Part shown: positions 34,469 through 44,382 of the stretch, piece by piece | Numbering within the stretch: position 1 is the first letter of the stretch | Layout of the letters: every line of letters starts with the position of its first letter | From: Proteus terrae subsp. cibarius | Lineage (GTDB): Bacteria; Pseudomonadota; Gammaproteobacteria; Enterobacterales; Enterobacteriaceae | Length of the DNA: 64,000 nt | Assembly: GCF_011045835.1 (NCBI RefSeq) | Contig: NZ_CP047349.1 | Coordinates: 3,720,001-3,784,000 of the forward strand | Direction of reading: 5' to 3' | The notes under the pieces: model-generated | Told to the model about the DNA's origin: nothing | Databases searched by the model: none | What the model saw: the letters and a program-made list of their open reading frames with translations, nothing else | Position numbers and translations under genes: made by a program

Positions 34469-37176
34469 ATATGATGGATGAAAAACAGTTAACAGCCAAA
34501 TGGGATGCCATTTATCAAGGCGCGGGTAAAGCCATTGATTGGGTAACGGCAGTAAGAGGTAATGCTCCTCGTTTAAATACCGAAGCCGATAGCCTTATCT
34601 ATCGTCTACGCCGTAGCCGTAACATGGCAAAAAATCTCAGTTTAGCGACACAACGCCCAATGTCTGTGGGCTTTTTTGGGCTCTCTCAAGCAGGAAAATC
34701 GTACCTGATTTCAGCTCTTGCCGCAGGACAAGACGGTCGCTTAAGAACTAGTATGTCAGGTAAAACCCTTGATTTTATCGACCATATCAACCCACCGGGT
34801 GGTGGTAAAGAGGCGACAGGCTTAGTGACTCGCTTTAGTCGCAACGCCTCAAAAGGTACGCAAGAGTTTCCTGTTGAGCTACATCTTTTCAGCGAAATTG
34901 AGATCGTTAAAATTCTCGCCAATGCCTACTTGTATGACTTCAATCAGGAAAAAATTGAATTTGAATTAGATGACGAGAAAATTTCCCGTTTAATCAATTC
35001 ATTAAGCACACAATGCAACGCCACACCCGTTGCAGGCATTACTCATGATGACGTCGTTTCATTATGGGATTATCTGCAACGTCATGCTGAAAAAAGCCAG
35101 AAAAAATTAGCAACAACCTATTGGCCTAAGGCGATTGAATTAGCGCCTTATCTCAACATTGCGCAACGAGCTAAACTTTTTTCTGTTTTATGGGGCGATA
35201 TTGCAGAGCTGACATCCGCTTATCAACGTTTTAGCACCACACTTGCCTCTTTAGGTAATGCATCTGTTGTTTTGGCTCCGCTCTCTTCTTTAGTCAAAGA
35301 GCAAGATGGCGTGTTAGTACAAAAAGACAGCATTATGAACGTGGATATGTTAGAGCGTCTCAATACTGCCAATGATAGCCAGATCAGCATTTGTCCTGTT
35401 CATGGTGATCGTATCGATGCCCCTGTAACTCTTTCGTTAGCAGAGTTAACTGCGCTGACGGTTGAATTAGTCGTTCCGTTATTAGATGCACCAAGTAAAC
35501 CCCTGTTTGAACACGTTGAACTGCTCGATTTTCCTGGCTATCGCGGTCGTTTAGGGGTGGAAACCATGGCAGATGTACGTCGTCAAGTTAACGATGACAG
35601 TGCAAATCCGCTAGCACAGCTTATTCTACGGGGTAAAGTTGCCTATCTGTTTGAACGTTATACCGATAACCAAGAGATGAATGTGTTAGTGGTATGTACC
35701 GCATCAAACAAACAATCCGATGTAAAAGAAGTCGGTGCAGTCCTCACAGAATGGATCAATAACACGCAAGGTAAAGATGCACAAACTCGTGCTAAACGCC
35801 CTTCTGGCTTGATTTGGGCAATGACCATGTTTGATATGCGGATTACTAACTCCTTAACCATGAATGAAGCGTTATTACGCCAATCATGGGGTAAAGGTGG
35901 CATGATCAAAATGGCGATGTTAGAGCGCTTTGGTCAATATGAATGGATGTCATCAGATTGGATCAACGGTGAAGCGTTTAATAACACCTTTTTAGTACGT
36001 AAACCGGGCGTACCCACTCCGTTTATTCAAATCAGTAATGGTAAAGAAACAGTTCTAAATGAAGACAGTGTTTCACAATTACATTTGATGAAAAAAACCT
36101 TTGCTGAAGATGAAACCGTCCAACGCTATATTCGTGAGCCAGACCAAGCATGGGATGCCATGTTGTCACTTAACGATGGTGGTATGCAACGCCTTGCCAA
36201 CTACCTTGAAACCGTTGCCTTAAAATCATTAAAACTTGAACGTATCAATGAGCAACTGCAAGAAATTCAACGTGATTTGATCGGTCATCATCTTGAAAAA
36301 TGGTATCAATCAGGTGGTGAAGAGGAATTACAGGTAAAACGCCGCAATGCCGCCACTATTTTACGCTTTATGCAAAGTCGCCCTTATTTACAAGGTGCGT
36401 TACTGGATTACCTGTTACCGTCTCGCAAATCACTCTACGACCTGTATATGCAGGAAAAAGAGGTTATCGATACACTTTCAGACAAGAAGGCAACACAAGC
36501 CCCTGTTTCCGCCTTTGCAGCTATGGAACAACCCGCTTTTGATCTCTTTAGTGATGAGCCAATCTCTCTAGTACCAGAAGAAGATGAAGCCCCTAAAGGT
36601 CACGGCAATGAGGTTACTTATCCTAAAAAAGTGATGGCATTATGGATAAACCATCTGCGTAGCCTGCCTGATAACAGTACTTTGTTAACCTATTTAGGCA
36701 TCGATCAAGAAATTATGGTGCTGTTAGTTGATGAACTGATCACTGCTATTAACCGCCTTGGTGTTGAACAACGCATGCTGAAAACCCTTGCAGGGACAGA
36801 AGCCATTGCTCGTCGTGATGACTTAGCTGAGCAGCAATCATCCCGTGTTTATAATGTGCTGGGTGATTTTATTACTTGGTTTAATTTCAAAGATAACGGT
36901 GTTGAGAAACCTGATAGCAAAATCAATGCAGGCCATAAGATCTTTGAAAGACCCGATAGCGCTAGCGTGCAATGGGGGGATGATGAGCGTTTAGTTCGCT
37001 TACCTACCAACCCTGTTAATTATACCCTTTTATTTGTAATTGATTGGCTTATCGCTTTATCAGCGGTTATTACTGAGAATGCAGGGCATTCTGCAGGAAG
37101 AGAGATCAGTGCTGAGCAAAACGCACTATTAGGCCAAATAATTCAAACCATGAAATCATCCGTCGTGGAGTCATAA
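34465..37176 (+). CDS. srfC: SrfC, dynamin-like large GTPase
   Basis: 903 residues, SrfC family. The P-loop is GFFGLSQAGKSYLISALA (about 69-86, GxxxxGKS), and the switch II-type DxxG is in LLDFPGYRGR (about 354). The segment MNVLVVCTASNKQSDVKEVG follows the G domain. The rest is largely helical, as in dynamin-like or Era-like large GTPases that act on membranes. No membrane helix is evident. ATGA overlap with srfB; 3 bases to the next gene. Function likely nucleotide-driven work on the inner membrane or on the complex; described as a virulence factor in the family. Confidence 0.86.
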   Translation: MNMMDEKQLTAKWDAIYQGAGKAIDWVTAVRGNAPRLNTEADSLIYRLRRSRNMAKNLSLATQRPMSVGFFGLSQAGKSYLISALAAGQDGRLRTSMSGKTLDFIDHINPPGGGKEATGLVTRFSRNASKGTQEFPVELHLFSEIEIVKILANAYLYDFNQEKIEFELDDEKISRLINSLSTQCNATPVAGITHDDVVSLWDYLQRHAEKSQKKLATTYWPKAIELAPYLNIAQRAKLFSVLWGDIAELTSAYQRFSTTLASLGNASVVLAPLSSLVKEQDGVLVQKDSIMNVDMLERLNTANDSQISICPVHGDRIDAPVTLSLAELTALTVELVVPLLDAPSKPLFEHVELLDFPGYRGRLGVETMADVRRQVNDDSANPLAQLILRGKVAYLFERYTDNQEMNVLVVCTASNKQSDVKEVGAVLTEWINNTQGKDAQTRAKRPSGLIWAMTMFDMRITNSLTMNEALLRQSWGKGGMIKMAMLERFGQYEWMSSDWINGEAFNNTFLVRKPGVPTPFIQISNGKETVLNEDSVSQLHLMKKTFAEDETVQRYIREPDQAWDAMLSLNDGGMQRLANYLETVALKSLKLERINEQLQEIQRDLIGHHLEKWYQSGGEEELQVKRRNAATILRFMQSRPYLQGALLDYLLPSRKSLYDLYMQEKEVIDTLSDKKATQAPVSAFAAMEQPAFDLFSDEPISLVPEEDEAPKGHGNEVTYPKKVMALWINHLRSLPDNSTLLTYLGIDQEIMVLLVDELITAINRLGVEQRMLKTLAGTEAIARRDDLAEQQSSRVYNVLGDFITWFNFKDNGVEKPDSKINAGHKIFERPDSASVQWGDDERLVRLPTNPVNYTLLFVIDWLIALSAVITENAGHSAGREISAEQNALLGQIIQTMKSSVVES

Positions 37177-37179
37177 TTC

Positions 37180-38190
37180 GTGTTTAATCCAGAATTAAAA
37201 CCCGTACAACCTGCTCGTCCCGGCTTTGCGGTATTAAGTATTCGTAATTGGGAAGGTGACGCTTCCCCTGTTTATTTAAGTATTCAGCGTAACCAAGATC
37301 GCTATTTCTTAAATGATAAAGGGGAATGGGTAGGTAATGCCTTTTTCCACCAACTTTCACTTGAAGATGCTGATGATGGTTATCAAATCGTTCTTGATAA
37401 AACGCTCGTTGATCCCCTCGTTAGCAACTTACAGATGGCGTATCAATTTACGCTAAAAGACGATAACGAAACACAAGATATCGGACGATTACGCATTCGT
37501 GATGGCGTATTAGCCTCACAAGCACAAGGTCAGAGTGAAGCATTAAAATCAACGGCGACATTAGATAATCAGCCAGTTCCGCCTGCTCCTATTATTGAAG
37601 AAACTCCGCCGGAGCCAGAGCCACTCAAAATTGAACCTGAAGAAATAGAGCCGATTATCTCTGAAATCAAGGCAGATGAACCGCCACAACGGTCGACACC
37701 ACCAGCACCGAAAAAATCTAAAATTGGCTTAATTTTAGCCATCATCTTGATCTTAATTTTAGCGGGTATCTTAACGTGGTTCTTCTTACTAAGAGGCAAT
37801 CCTGCTGGCGAACCTGCACCACAACCGACATCAGAGCCATCAACACCAAGTGTGTGCAGTGTTGAAAATATGAAATCTGGCACTGCATTAGCCTTTGTAC
37901 AAAGCTGTATACAGAGCCAACCGGATAGCAAAACTATTCTTGCAACGATTGAACAAGCGAAACAGAACAATCAATGTGATGTTGCTCAGCGTTTATATGC
38001 TTATAAAGCACAATCAGGTGATGTTGATATCGCACTGAATTACGCTCGTGAATACGATCCAGAAACCGCATCAGCACAAGGTTGCTTTAGTGCAGACAAA
38101 GAAACGGCCATTTATTGGTACGAAGCGGTTCTTAATCACGACTCACAAAACAGTGACGCAAAAGCGCGTCTTGAAGCTTTGAAAAAATAG
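37180..38190 (+). CDS. Single-pass membrane protein with Pro-rich linker and helical periplasmic tail
   Basis: 336 residues from a GTG start with GTGGAG nine bases upstream. The N-terminal cytoplasmic beta-rich domain (about 1-120, RPGFAVLSIRNWEGDASPVYLS) resembles no family I can name. An acidic Pro-rich linker (about 127-170) leads to one membrane helix (about 182-204, IGLILAIILILILAGILTWF). The periplasmic tail of about 115 residues looks like TPR/Sel1 repeats (AQRLYAYKAQSGDVDIALNYARE) with three or four Cys. Topology parallels the SrfA-like and VWA proteins, so it may be another adaptor crossing the inner membrane. Confidence 0.7.
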   Translation: MFNPELKPVQPARPGFAVLSIRNWEGDASPVYLSIQRNQDRYFLNDKGEWVGNAFFHQLSLEDADDGYQIVLDKTLVDPLVSNLQMAYQFTLKDDNETQDIGRLRIRDGVLASQAQGQSEALKSTATLDNQPVPPAPIIEETPPEPEPLKIEPEEIEPIISEIKADEPPQRSTPPAPKKSKIGLILAIILILILAGILTWFFLLRGNPAGEPAPQPTSEPSTPSVCSVENMKSGTALAFVQSCIQSQPDSKTILATIEQAKQNNQCDVAQRLYAYKAQSGDVDIALNYAREYDPETASAQGCFSADKETAIYWYEAVLNHDSQNSDAKARLEALKK

Positions 38191-38199
38191 GAAAGTCGC

Positions 38200-40203
38200 A
38201 TGAAAAAGGCGCATTGGCTTACTCTTATTCTCAGCGGTTTAATTCTGACAGCGCCAGCAAGTGCTGAAGAGAAAAAGCCGTTACTACAAGAGGGTAAAAA
38301 GACTCTCTATCAACGTGTATTAACTTATCCGGGTTGCCAAGTGGCAGACACAATTGGCGCAACAGGTAAAGAGCAACCTGCATTTAGCCGTTTTTATGTT
38401 TATCAACGCCAAAAACAAGGTGCTAATGAATGGCTACAAGTTGGTCCTGATAGCTTAGGCCATATCAGTGGTTGGATGAATGCAAGTTGCACATCAGAGT
38501 GGAAAATGCAGCTAACACTCGCATTTACTAACCCTGCGGGTCGTAATCCAATGCTGTTTTTCAAAGATAAGCAAACGGTTGAAGGCTTACTTGAAAACCC
38601 AACCCCTGAAAAACAGTACAAACCCTTTTTAGCAGATATCAAAAACCAGAAAGTGAATCCGGCTGTGTTAGCAAAAGAGCCAGATTATATGATTGATCAG
38701 AAAAGTAATTTCTATCTGCTACCTGTATTAGGTTCAGATGAAGTCTTTACTGATGCAGGCTATAAAGTGCGAGTACTCAATGTGGCTTCTGTCTCTTCTC
38801 AAACTAAAGACAGCAAAGACGCACAAAATGCAAATGTAACTCCAAATAATCCAAAACCTGCAACACCTAACAGCAAAGATGCTGACAATATGATGCAAGG
38901 TTTTTCTGCCGCAGTGGTATTTGTTATCGACTCAACCATATCAATGGACCCTTACATTGATAGAACCAAAGAAGCGATCCAAAAGGTTTATGCACAAGTC
39001 GAAAAAGACAATATGTTGGATAAGGTAAAATTTGGTTTAGTGGCGTTTCGTTCTAATATCAAAGCCGTCCCTGCATTGGAATACGACAGCAAAATGTTTG
39101 TCAATCCCAATGATGTAAAAGACGGCCCTGATTTCCTAAATAAAGTTAAAGAATTACGCCAAGCCAAAGTCTCAAGTAGCCGTTTTGATGAGGATGCGTA
39201 TGCCGGTGTAATGCAAGCGCTTGATGATGTTGATTGGACACGCTTTGGTGCGCGTTACGTTATTTTAATCACCGATGCAGGTGCATTAACGGGAGATGAT
39301 CCTCTTTCATCCACTAAACTCGATGCGGAACAAATTCGCCAAGAAGCAGCTTATCGCGGTGTTGCGCTTTATACACTGCATTTAAAAACACCATCAGGTG
39401 CAAAAAATCACGCATCTGCACAAGCGCAATATGAAGCATTAACGCTTAATCCGTTCTTACACAAATCCCTTTACTACCCTATCAACTCAGGGGATGTAAA
39501 TAGTTTTGGTCGTATGGTAGACAGTTTAGCCACGGCTGTAACCACGCAAATTCAAACGGCTTATCGTGGCGAAGCCACCGTAGGTAGTGCGTTGAATGCT
39601 GATCCTGCTTATAGCAAAAATAAAGAGACTGATGCCTTACTGAGTGATGCACACGATTTAGGCTATGCAATGCGTTTAGCTTATTTAGGTGAAAAACAAG
39701 GGACAAAAGCGCCTCCTGTCTTTAAAGCTTGGATAAGTGATCGGGACTTATTACAGCAAAATATCCCAACGACAGAAGTGCAGGTTTTACTCACCAAAAG
39801 TGAGCTTAGCGATTTAAGTGATGTGATGAAAAAAATCGTTAATGCAGCGAATGAAGGTTTGATCTCTCCTGACAATATGTTTGCTGATTTACGCTCCATT
39901 GCCGCCACGATGGGGAACGATCCAAATCAAATCAAACAAGGTTCAGCAACCAAATTAGGTGAAATGGGCTTACTGGGTGAATATGTCGAGAATCTCCCTT
40001 ATTTAAGTGAAGTGCTTGGCTTAGATGAAGAGACATGGAAAAGCTGGGATGGTCTTGCGCAAGAAAAATTTATCCGTCGTCTAAATACGAAATTGCAATA
40101 TTATCAACGTTATAATGAAGATGTTGATCGTTGGATATCTCTTGCACCACAAAGCGATCCTCGCGATCACGTTTACCCTGTTCCACTGGAAAACTTGCCT
40201 TAA
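38200..40203 (+). CDS. Secreted VWA-domain protein with degenerate MIDAS
   Basis: 667 residues with a Sec signal peptide (MKKAHWLTLILSGLILTAPASA). An N-terminal domain of about 180 residues with a Trp-rich segment (WLQVGPDSLGHISGW) leads to a VWA domain from about 235, where the MIDAS reads DSTISM (DxTxS rather than DxSxS), with later LITDAGALTGDD. The C-terminal half is helical. It is located in the periplasm by prediction. The spacing of 9 bases from the previous gene and a TAATG overlap with the next gene show one operon. Ligand unknown. Confidence 0.76.
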   Translation: MKKAHWLTLILSGLILTAPASAEEKKPLLQEGKKTLYQRVLTYPGCQVADTIGATGKEQPAFSRFYVYQRQKQGANEWLQVGPDSLGHISGWMNASCTSEWKMQLTLAFTNPAGRNPMLFFKDKQTVEGLLENPTPEKQYKPFLADIKNQKVNPAVLAKEPDYMIDQKSNFYLLPVLGSDEVFTDAGYKVRVLNVASVSSQTKDSKDAQNANVTPNNPKPATPNSKDADNMMQGFSAAVVFVIDSTISMDPYIDRTKEAIQKVYAQVEKDNMLDKVKFGLVAFRSNIKAVPALEYDSKMFVNPNDVKDGPDFLNKVKELRQAKVSSSRFDEDAYAGVMQALDDVDWTRFGARYVILITDAGALTGDDPLSSTKLDAEQIRQEAAYRGVALYTLHLKTPSGAKNHASAQAQYEALTLNPFLHKSLYYPINSGDVNSFGRMVDSLATAVTTQIQTAYRGEATVGSALNADPAYSKNKETDALLSDAHDLGYAMRLAYLGEKQGTKAPPVFKAWISDRDLLQQNIPTTEVQVLLTKSELSDLSDVMKKIVNAANEGLISPDNMFADLRSIAATMGNDPNQIKQGSATKLGEMGLLGEYVENLPYLSEVLGLDEETWKSWDGLAQEKFIRRLNTKLQYYQRYNEDVDRWISLAPQSDPRDHVYPVPLENLP

Positions 40204-40895
40204 TGATCCAGATTGAAGGCATGGCAATTACGCGGGGTGATGCGCAACATGGTTTTCGTGTTGCGCTTCCTTCATTGACCCTTGAAAAAGGGGAAATTGG
40301 TGCACTAACCGGATTAAGTGGTTCCGGTAAAAGCACCTTACTGGAAATGATAGGCTTAATCTTACGCCCAGATGAATTAACCGATTTTCAACTCGGTGAT
40401 GATTTAATTATCACACAAGCAGTGCTAAGTAATGAACAAGCTCAGCTCGCATCATTACGTGCTGAGAAATTGGGTTTTATGCTCCAAAGTGGCGGGTTGC
40501 TCCCCTTTTTAACCGTCATGCAAAATATTCAATTACCTCGTAAAATGCTAGGATTAACACCGCACTCTGCTTGGCTTGATCACGCCATTGACCATTTGCA
40601 ACTACGCCCTTTACTTAGTCGTTTTCCTCGCCAGCTCTCCATTGGTGAGCGCCAACGCGCAGCATTTATTCGTGCAATCGCCCATGAACCTGCTTTATTA
40701 CTTGCTGATGAGCCTACTGCTGCTCTCGATCCCCATAATGCACAAGCGCTGTATGCACTCATTGTAGAGATGGTAAAACAACTCGATATCTCTGCACTGG
40801 TTGTTAGTCACGATTGGTCTTTAGTCGAGCGTTTTGGATTTAGCCACTATCACGCACAACTACAAGGGGACGGTAGTGTCTTTATCAAACAATAA
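40203..40895 (+). CDS. ABC transporter ATPase of the MacB/LolD type
   Basis: 230 residues. Walker A is GLSGSGKST (about 37-45), with Q-loop FMLQSGGLLPFLTV, signature LSIGERQRAAFIRA (LSxGE variant), Walker B ALLLADEPTAALD and H-loop VVSHDWSLV. Size and sequence fit the ATPase of FtsE/LolD/MacB-type mechanotransmission transporters. The start at 40203 overlaps the preceding stop (TAATG); a longer reading from 40131 lies inside the preceding gene and is rejected. It pairs with the permease that overlaps its end. Confidence 0.86.
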   Translation: MIQIEGMAITRGDAQHGFRVALPSLTLEKGEIGALTGLSGSGKSTLLEMIGLILRPDELTDFQLGDDLIITQAVLSNEQAQLASLRAEKLGFMLQSGGLLPFLTVMQNIQLPRKMLGLTPHSAWLDHAIDHLQLRPLLSRFPRQLSIGERQRAAFIRAIAHEPALLLADEPTAALDPHNAQALYALIVEMVKQLDISALVVSHDWSLVERFGFSHYHAQLQGDGSVFIKQ

Positions 40896-42111
40896 CACTA
40901 ATCCCAATCGCCTTGGCTTACTCAGTTCACTCGCTTGGCGTGACTTAATTTATGATCGCAAAGTTGCGCTCTGTATTGTGTTCTCTTTAGTCTCGGTTAT
41001 TGCACCACTGCTACTGCTGTTTGGATTAAAGAATGGCATTGTGACGCAACTTCATAATCAACTGCTAAATGATCCGCGTAACCTTGAAATACGTATGTTA
41101 GGCAATGGTAATTATCCACAAAGTTGGTTTAATGATATTGCACGCAAAGAAGAGGTTCGATTTGTTATCCCATTAACACGCAGCTTAAACACTCAAGCCG
41201 ATATTGTGATTGATGGACAACATTTTATTGATAATGCTGAAGTTATCCCAACAGCAGAAAACGATCCTTTATTAGAAGGTGTCGCCATTCCCCAAAATGC
41301 AGACACCTTAGTACTCTCTGCTAATGCGGCACAAAAATTACAGGCAAATGTAGGCGATAGTGTGCGCTTATTTATTAGCCGTAAACTAAATGGCGTCAAT
41401 GAACGAGCCAAACGTACATTTACTGTTGGCGCCATTATCAGTGATAGCAAATTCTCAAGAGCAGCAGCCTTTGTTTCTCTTGATGTTTTAGTGGCAATGG
41501 AAGATTACCGAGATGGTTATCAAGCGCCTTTTTTTGGCGTAACAGAAGGCACTGAAGCGAAGCCAAGAACCCAGTTTGCTAAAGCTCGTCTTTATGCCAA
41601 AAATTTAGATGCCATTGCACCACTTGATGATTGGTTTAGACAACAACACATTGATGTGATGACACAAAAAAGCCAAATAGACTCTGTAAAAGCAATCAGC
41701 TACGTCCTTAATGTTATTTTTTCCGTAATTGCTTGGGTATCACTATTAGGCTGTATTGCCTCTTTAATTGGCGCATTCCTTGCCAATATTGACCGTAAAC
41801 GTAAAGATATGGCGGTATTACGCCTGTTGGGTTTTCGTCAATTTGCAGTCTCTTTATATATTGTGTTGCAAGCACTGTTATTAACAAGTGTTGCCTTTAT
41901 TTTAGCCCTTGGGCTTTATGGCATCGGTAGCGCCTTATTCACCACATTATTAGGCACACATTTACCTGAACAAGCTTTTGTTTGTCAGTTAACGTTTTGG
42001 GATTTATTGATTGCCATGTGCAGTGCCTTACTGGTGGCCTTAGTAGTGGCAAGTATTGGTGCACTACGTGCCGTTTCGATTGAACCTGCGGAGAGCTTAC
42101 GTGAAATTTAA
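40876..42111 (+). CDS. FtsX/MacB/LolC-type permease
   Basis: 411 residues from GTG at 40876, with AAGGGGA five bases upstream and a 20-base overlap with the ATPase gene. The first membrane helix (about 33-55) is followed by a periplasmic domain of about 200 residues (DIVIDGQHFIDNAEVIP, SAAQ-like). A cluster of three helices at the C-terminus (about 275-400) carries RKDMAVLRLLGFRQFAVSLYIV, the FtsX coupling region. The E. coli LolCE/MacB relatives extract lipoproteins or drive efflux. Here the two nearby lipoproteins and secreted partners are candidate clients. Confidence 0.82.
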   Translation: MSLSNNNTNPNRLGLLSSLAWRDLIYDRKVALCIVFSLVSVIAPLLLLFGLKNGIVTQLHNQLLNDPRNLEIRMLGNGNYPQSWFNDIARKEEVRFVIPLTRSLNTQADIVIDGQHFIDNAEVIPTAENDPLLEGVAIPQNADTLVLSANAAQKLQANVGDSVRLFISRKLNGVNERAKRTFTVGAIISDSKFSRAAAFVSLDVLVAMEDYRDGYQAPFFGVTEGTEAKPRTQFAKARLYAKNLDAIAPLDDWFRQQHIDVMTQKSQIDSVKAISYVLNVIFSVIAWVSLLGCIASLIGAFLANIDRKRKDMAVLRLLGFRQFAVSLYIVLQALLLTSVAFILALGLYGIGSALFTTLLGTHLPEQAFVCQLTFWDLLIAMCSALLVALVVASIGALRAVSIEPAESLREI

Positions 42112-43657
42112 TTTATCGCTTCTAACTTTATCATTCGCGCTGTTATCTAGCAGTTTTACCGCATCTGCCAAATGGGACGATAAATTTGTTAACCCAAAAG
42201 CGTTGCCAGATGATGTTACCTTGCCTTTCCCTTGTGAAGGTTCAATGGTTTTTCGCCAAGTCACCATACCCTTAAGCCAGCCATTACAAGATTACAGTGT
42301 GACTTTAGGGCAAGAAGGTGATGAATGGGGCTATTTAGAACAATCTCGAGCAGAACATATTGCGGGTAGCTTTCCATTAAAAGGCAAAGAAAAAGGCCGT
42401 TACTACCTTATGGCAAAATATCCCGTTACCGATCTGCAATATAACGCCATGCAGAGCGTGATTAACGGTAAAGAGTGCCCCGTTGCTTCAAATAAATTAC
42501 GTTTACCAAAAGTGAATATCAGTTGGTATGAAGCGATGCAATTTGCTGATCAATACAACCAATGGCTAAGAAGCAATCATCCCGAAGCGTTACCTGTTGA
42601 AGATGGCGCCAAAGGTTTTGCACGATTACCGACAGAAACGGAATGGGAATTTGCGGCAAGAGGCGGCTTAAAAGTTTCGGCTTCAGAGTTTCGTGATCTC
42701 CGCTTTCCTATGCCAGAAGGTACCAAAAACTACATTTGGTCAGCGGGTAGCCAATCTGCTAATGGCTCATTACAACTCACCGGTTTGTTATCACCTAATC
42801 CTCTGGGTTTACATGACATGTTAGGTAATGTCGCTGAAATGATGTTTGAGCCTTTTAGATTAAATAAACTCGATCGCCTACACGGGCAAGCGGGTGGCTT
42901 TATTGTGCGCGGTGGTAGCTACCTCACCCCAGAAAGCGAAATACGCAGTTCATGGCGTCAAGAAGAGCCTTATTACACCAACACTGGCGCAAATAAAAAC
43001 AAATACACAGGTTTTCGTTTAGCCATTGTTGCCCCTGCGTTGACATCACGCGACAAAATTAAAGAGATAGAAAAAGAGTGGCAACAATTAGGGAATGAGA
43101 AGCCAGCAAACAATAACTCAAAAACCAATAGCGATAATTCCATTAATAGCCTAAATACGCTCTCAACCCAAGTACAAGATGAAGCGCTGAAAAAACAGTT
43201 AGCTGAATTAAAAAATACACTACGAGCCAATGCACAACTGCGTGATGAGCAACGTGATCAGGCTATCCGTACTTCACTGCAATTAGGTGCTTTTTTATGT
43301 ACAAAATTAAAAGATGATGGCGAATTCTATGATCGATTAATTGCACTGCATGAGAAAAACTGCCCTGCGGGCACAAAAGATGCCACATGTGAACGACGCC
43401 AAGAGCAAGTCAACGAACATAAGAAAACCCTCGACTTTGTTGTAAGTTATTACGCAGACACATTGGTGGATATGGCAACAACGTATGATGCTTCCTTAGT
43501 AAAACCTCAAATTGATGTTGTGCGTCAGTTAATGGAAGCCAGAGGCAAATCAAATTTAAATACGTACCTTTCAACGTATATGCAGGGACTCCAAGGATAT
43601 TGGGCTAACGGTAAAGTTTCACGGAACGAATGGCTTGAAGCGTGCAAAAAACAATAA
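42101..43657 (+). CDS. Secreted SUMF1 (FGE-sulfatase) domain protein, probably non-catalytic
   Basis: 518 residues from GTG at 42101 (GGAGAG five bases upstream), with signal peptide MKFNLSLLTLSFALLSSSFTASA. The formylglycine-generating-enzyme-like domain runs from about 85 to 325: YPVTDLQYNAM, LPKVNISWYEAMQFADQYN, RLPTETEWEFAARGG, GLHDMLGNVAEMM, FIVRGGSYL, YTGFRLAIV. The two active-site Cys of true FGE are not in the final RGGSY...GFR core, so it is likely a binding module. A C-terminal helical or coiled-coil region (about 335-518) holds the later Cys residues. It overlaps the permease by 11 bases. Confidence 0.78.
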   Translation: MKFNLSLLTLSFALLSSSFTASAKWDDKFVNPKALPDDVTLPFPCEGSMVFRQVTIPLSQPLQDYSVTLGQEGDEWGYLEQSRAEHIAGSFPLKGKEKGRYYLMAKYPVTDLQYNAMQSVINGKECPVASNKLRLPKVNISWYEAMQFADQYNQWLRSNHPEALPVEDGAKGFARLPTETEWEFAARGGLKVSASEFRDLRFPMPEGTKNYIWSAGSQSANGSLQLTGLLSPNPLGLHDMLGNVAEMMFEPFRLNKLDRLHGQAGGFIVRGGSYLTPESEIRSSWRQEEPYYTNTGANKNKYTGFRLAIVAPALTSRDKIKEIEKEWQQLGNEKPANNNSKTNSDNSINSLNTLSTQVQDEALKKQLAELKNTLRANAQLRDEQRDQAIRTSLQLGAFLCTKLKDDGEFYDRLIALHEKNCPAGTKDATCERRQEQVNEHKKTLDFVVSYYADTLVDMATTYDASLVKPQIDVVRQLMEARGKSNLNTYLSTYMQGLQGYWANGKVSRNEWLEACKKQ

Positions 43658-43681
43658 CAGAGACTTTGGGATAGGTGTGGT

Positions 43682-44365
43682 ATGAATAAACGACTTATGG
43701 CGGTACTTAGCATTAGTGCCGTACTTGCTTTATCAGGATGTCAAAGTAACAGTGGGGCTGATCCCCGTTTGAAAAATAACAGCGATATGGAATTTTTCAG
43801 TAAATCAGGTATTACAGCTTGTGCAGGAGGGGCGGCTATCGGTGCATTAGGCTGTTTAGTCTCAAATTCGAGCAATAAAGGCGCATGTATGCTCATTGCG
43901 GCAGTCGCTGGTTGTGGTGTCGGTATTGGTGCCAATGCCTATTTAGATAACAAACGCCAAAACTATGCTTCTAAAGAATCAATGCTCAACTCAATGATAG
44001 ACGATGTGAAAAAAGAAAATCAGCATCTACAACGAGCATCAAATACAGCAAGAGCCGTTATTAATGACGATAAGAGAGCACTGGCAAAAATTGAGCAAGA
44101 CATGAAACAACAACGTCTCAATAAAGTCGCTGCTGAGAAACAACTGAAAGGTATTGATGCCAATATCGCAGCACTACGCTCTCGTTTAGCGGATATGAAA
44201 AAACGCGAAGCTGAATGGCGTGATATCGCAGCACAGAGTCGTCAAGATGGCTTAAAAACCGCTCAACTTGATAAACAAATTGATGGGATGAAGAAACAAG
44301 TATCCTCTTTACAAGAAGAGCTTGATAGCCTTTATACTCAGCGTACAGCAATAAAACTTAGTTAA
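43682..44365 (+). CDS. Coiled-coil lipoprotein 1 of the srf locus
   Basis: 227 residues with a lipoprotein signal peptide (MNKRLMAVLSISAVLALSGCQ; lipobox LSGC). A glycine-rich hydrophobic stretch (about 42-80, CAGGAAIGALGCLVSNSS) resembles Gly-zipper segments. A long coiled coil (about 95-225, with repeats such as LAKIEQDMKQQRLNKVAAEKQ) fills the C-terminus. The residue after the lipid Cys is Gln, not Asp, so outer-membrane sorting is expected. It lies between the SUMF1 gene and a second lipoprotein. No known family identified. Confidence 0.75.
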   Translation: MNKRLMAVLSISAVLALSGCQSNSGADPRLKNNSDMEFFSKSGITACAGGAAIGALGCLVSNSSNKGACMLIAAVAGCGVGIGANAYLDNKRQNYASKESMLNSMIDDVKKENQHLQRASNTARAVINDDKRALAKIEQDMKQQRLNKVAAEKQLKGIDANIAALRSRLADMKKREAEWRDIAAQSRQDGLKTAQLDKQIDGMKKQVSSLQEELDSLYTQRTAIKLS

Positions 44366-44382
44366 CGTTAAAAAGGATGATA

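Noticed and set aside
40131..40202. N-terminal extension of the ABC ATPase
   Set aside because: It lies inside the preceding VWA gene in another frame. The ATPase family start is at the TAATG overlap at 40203.
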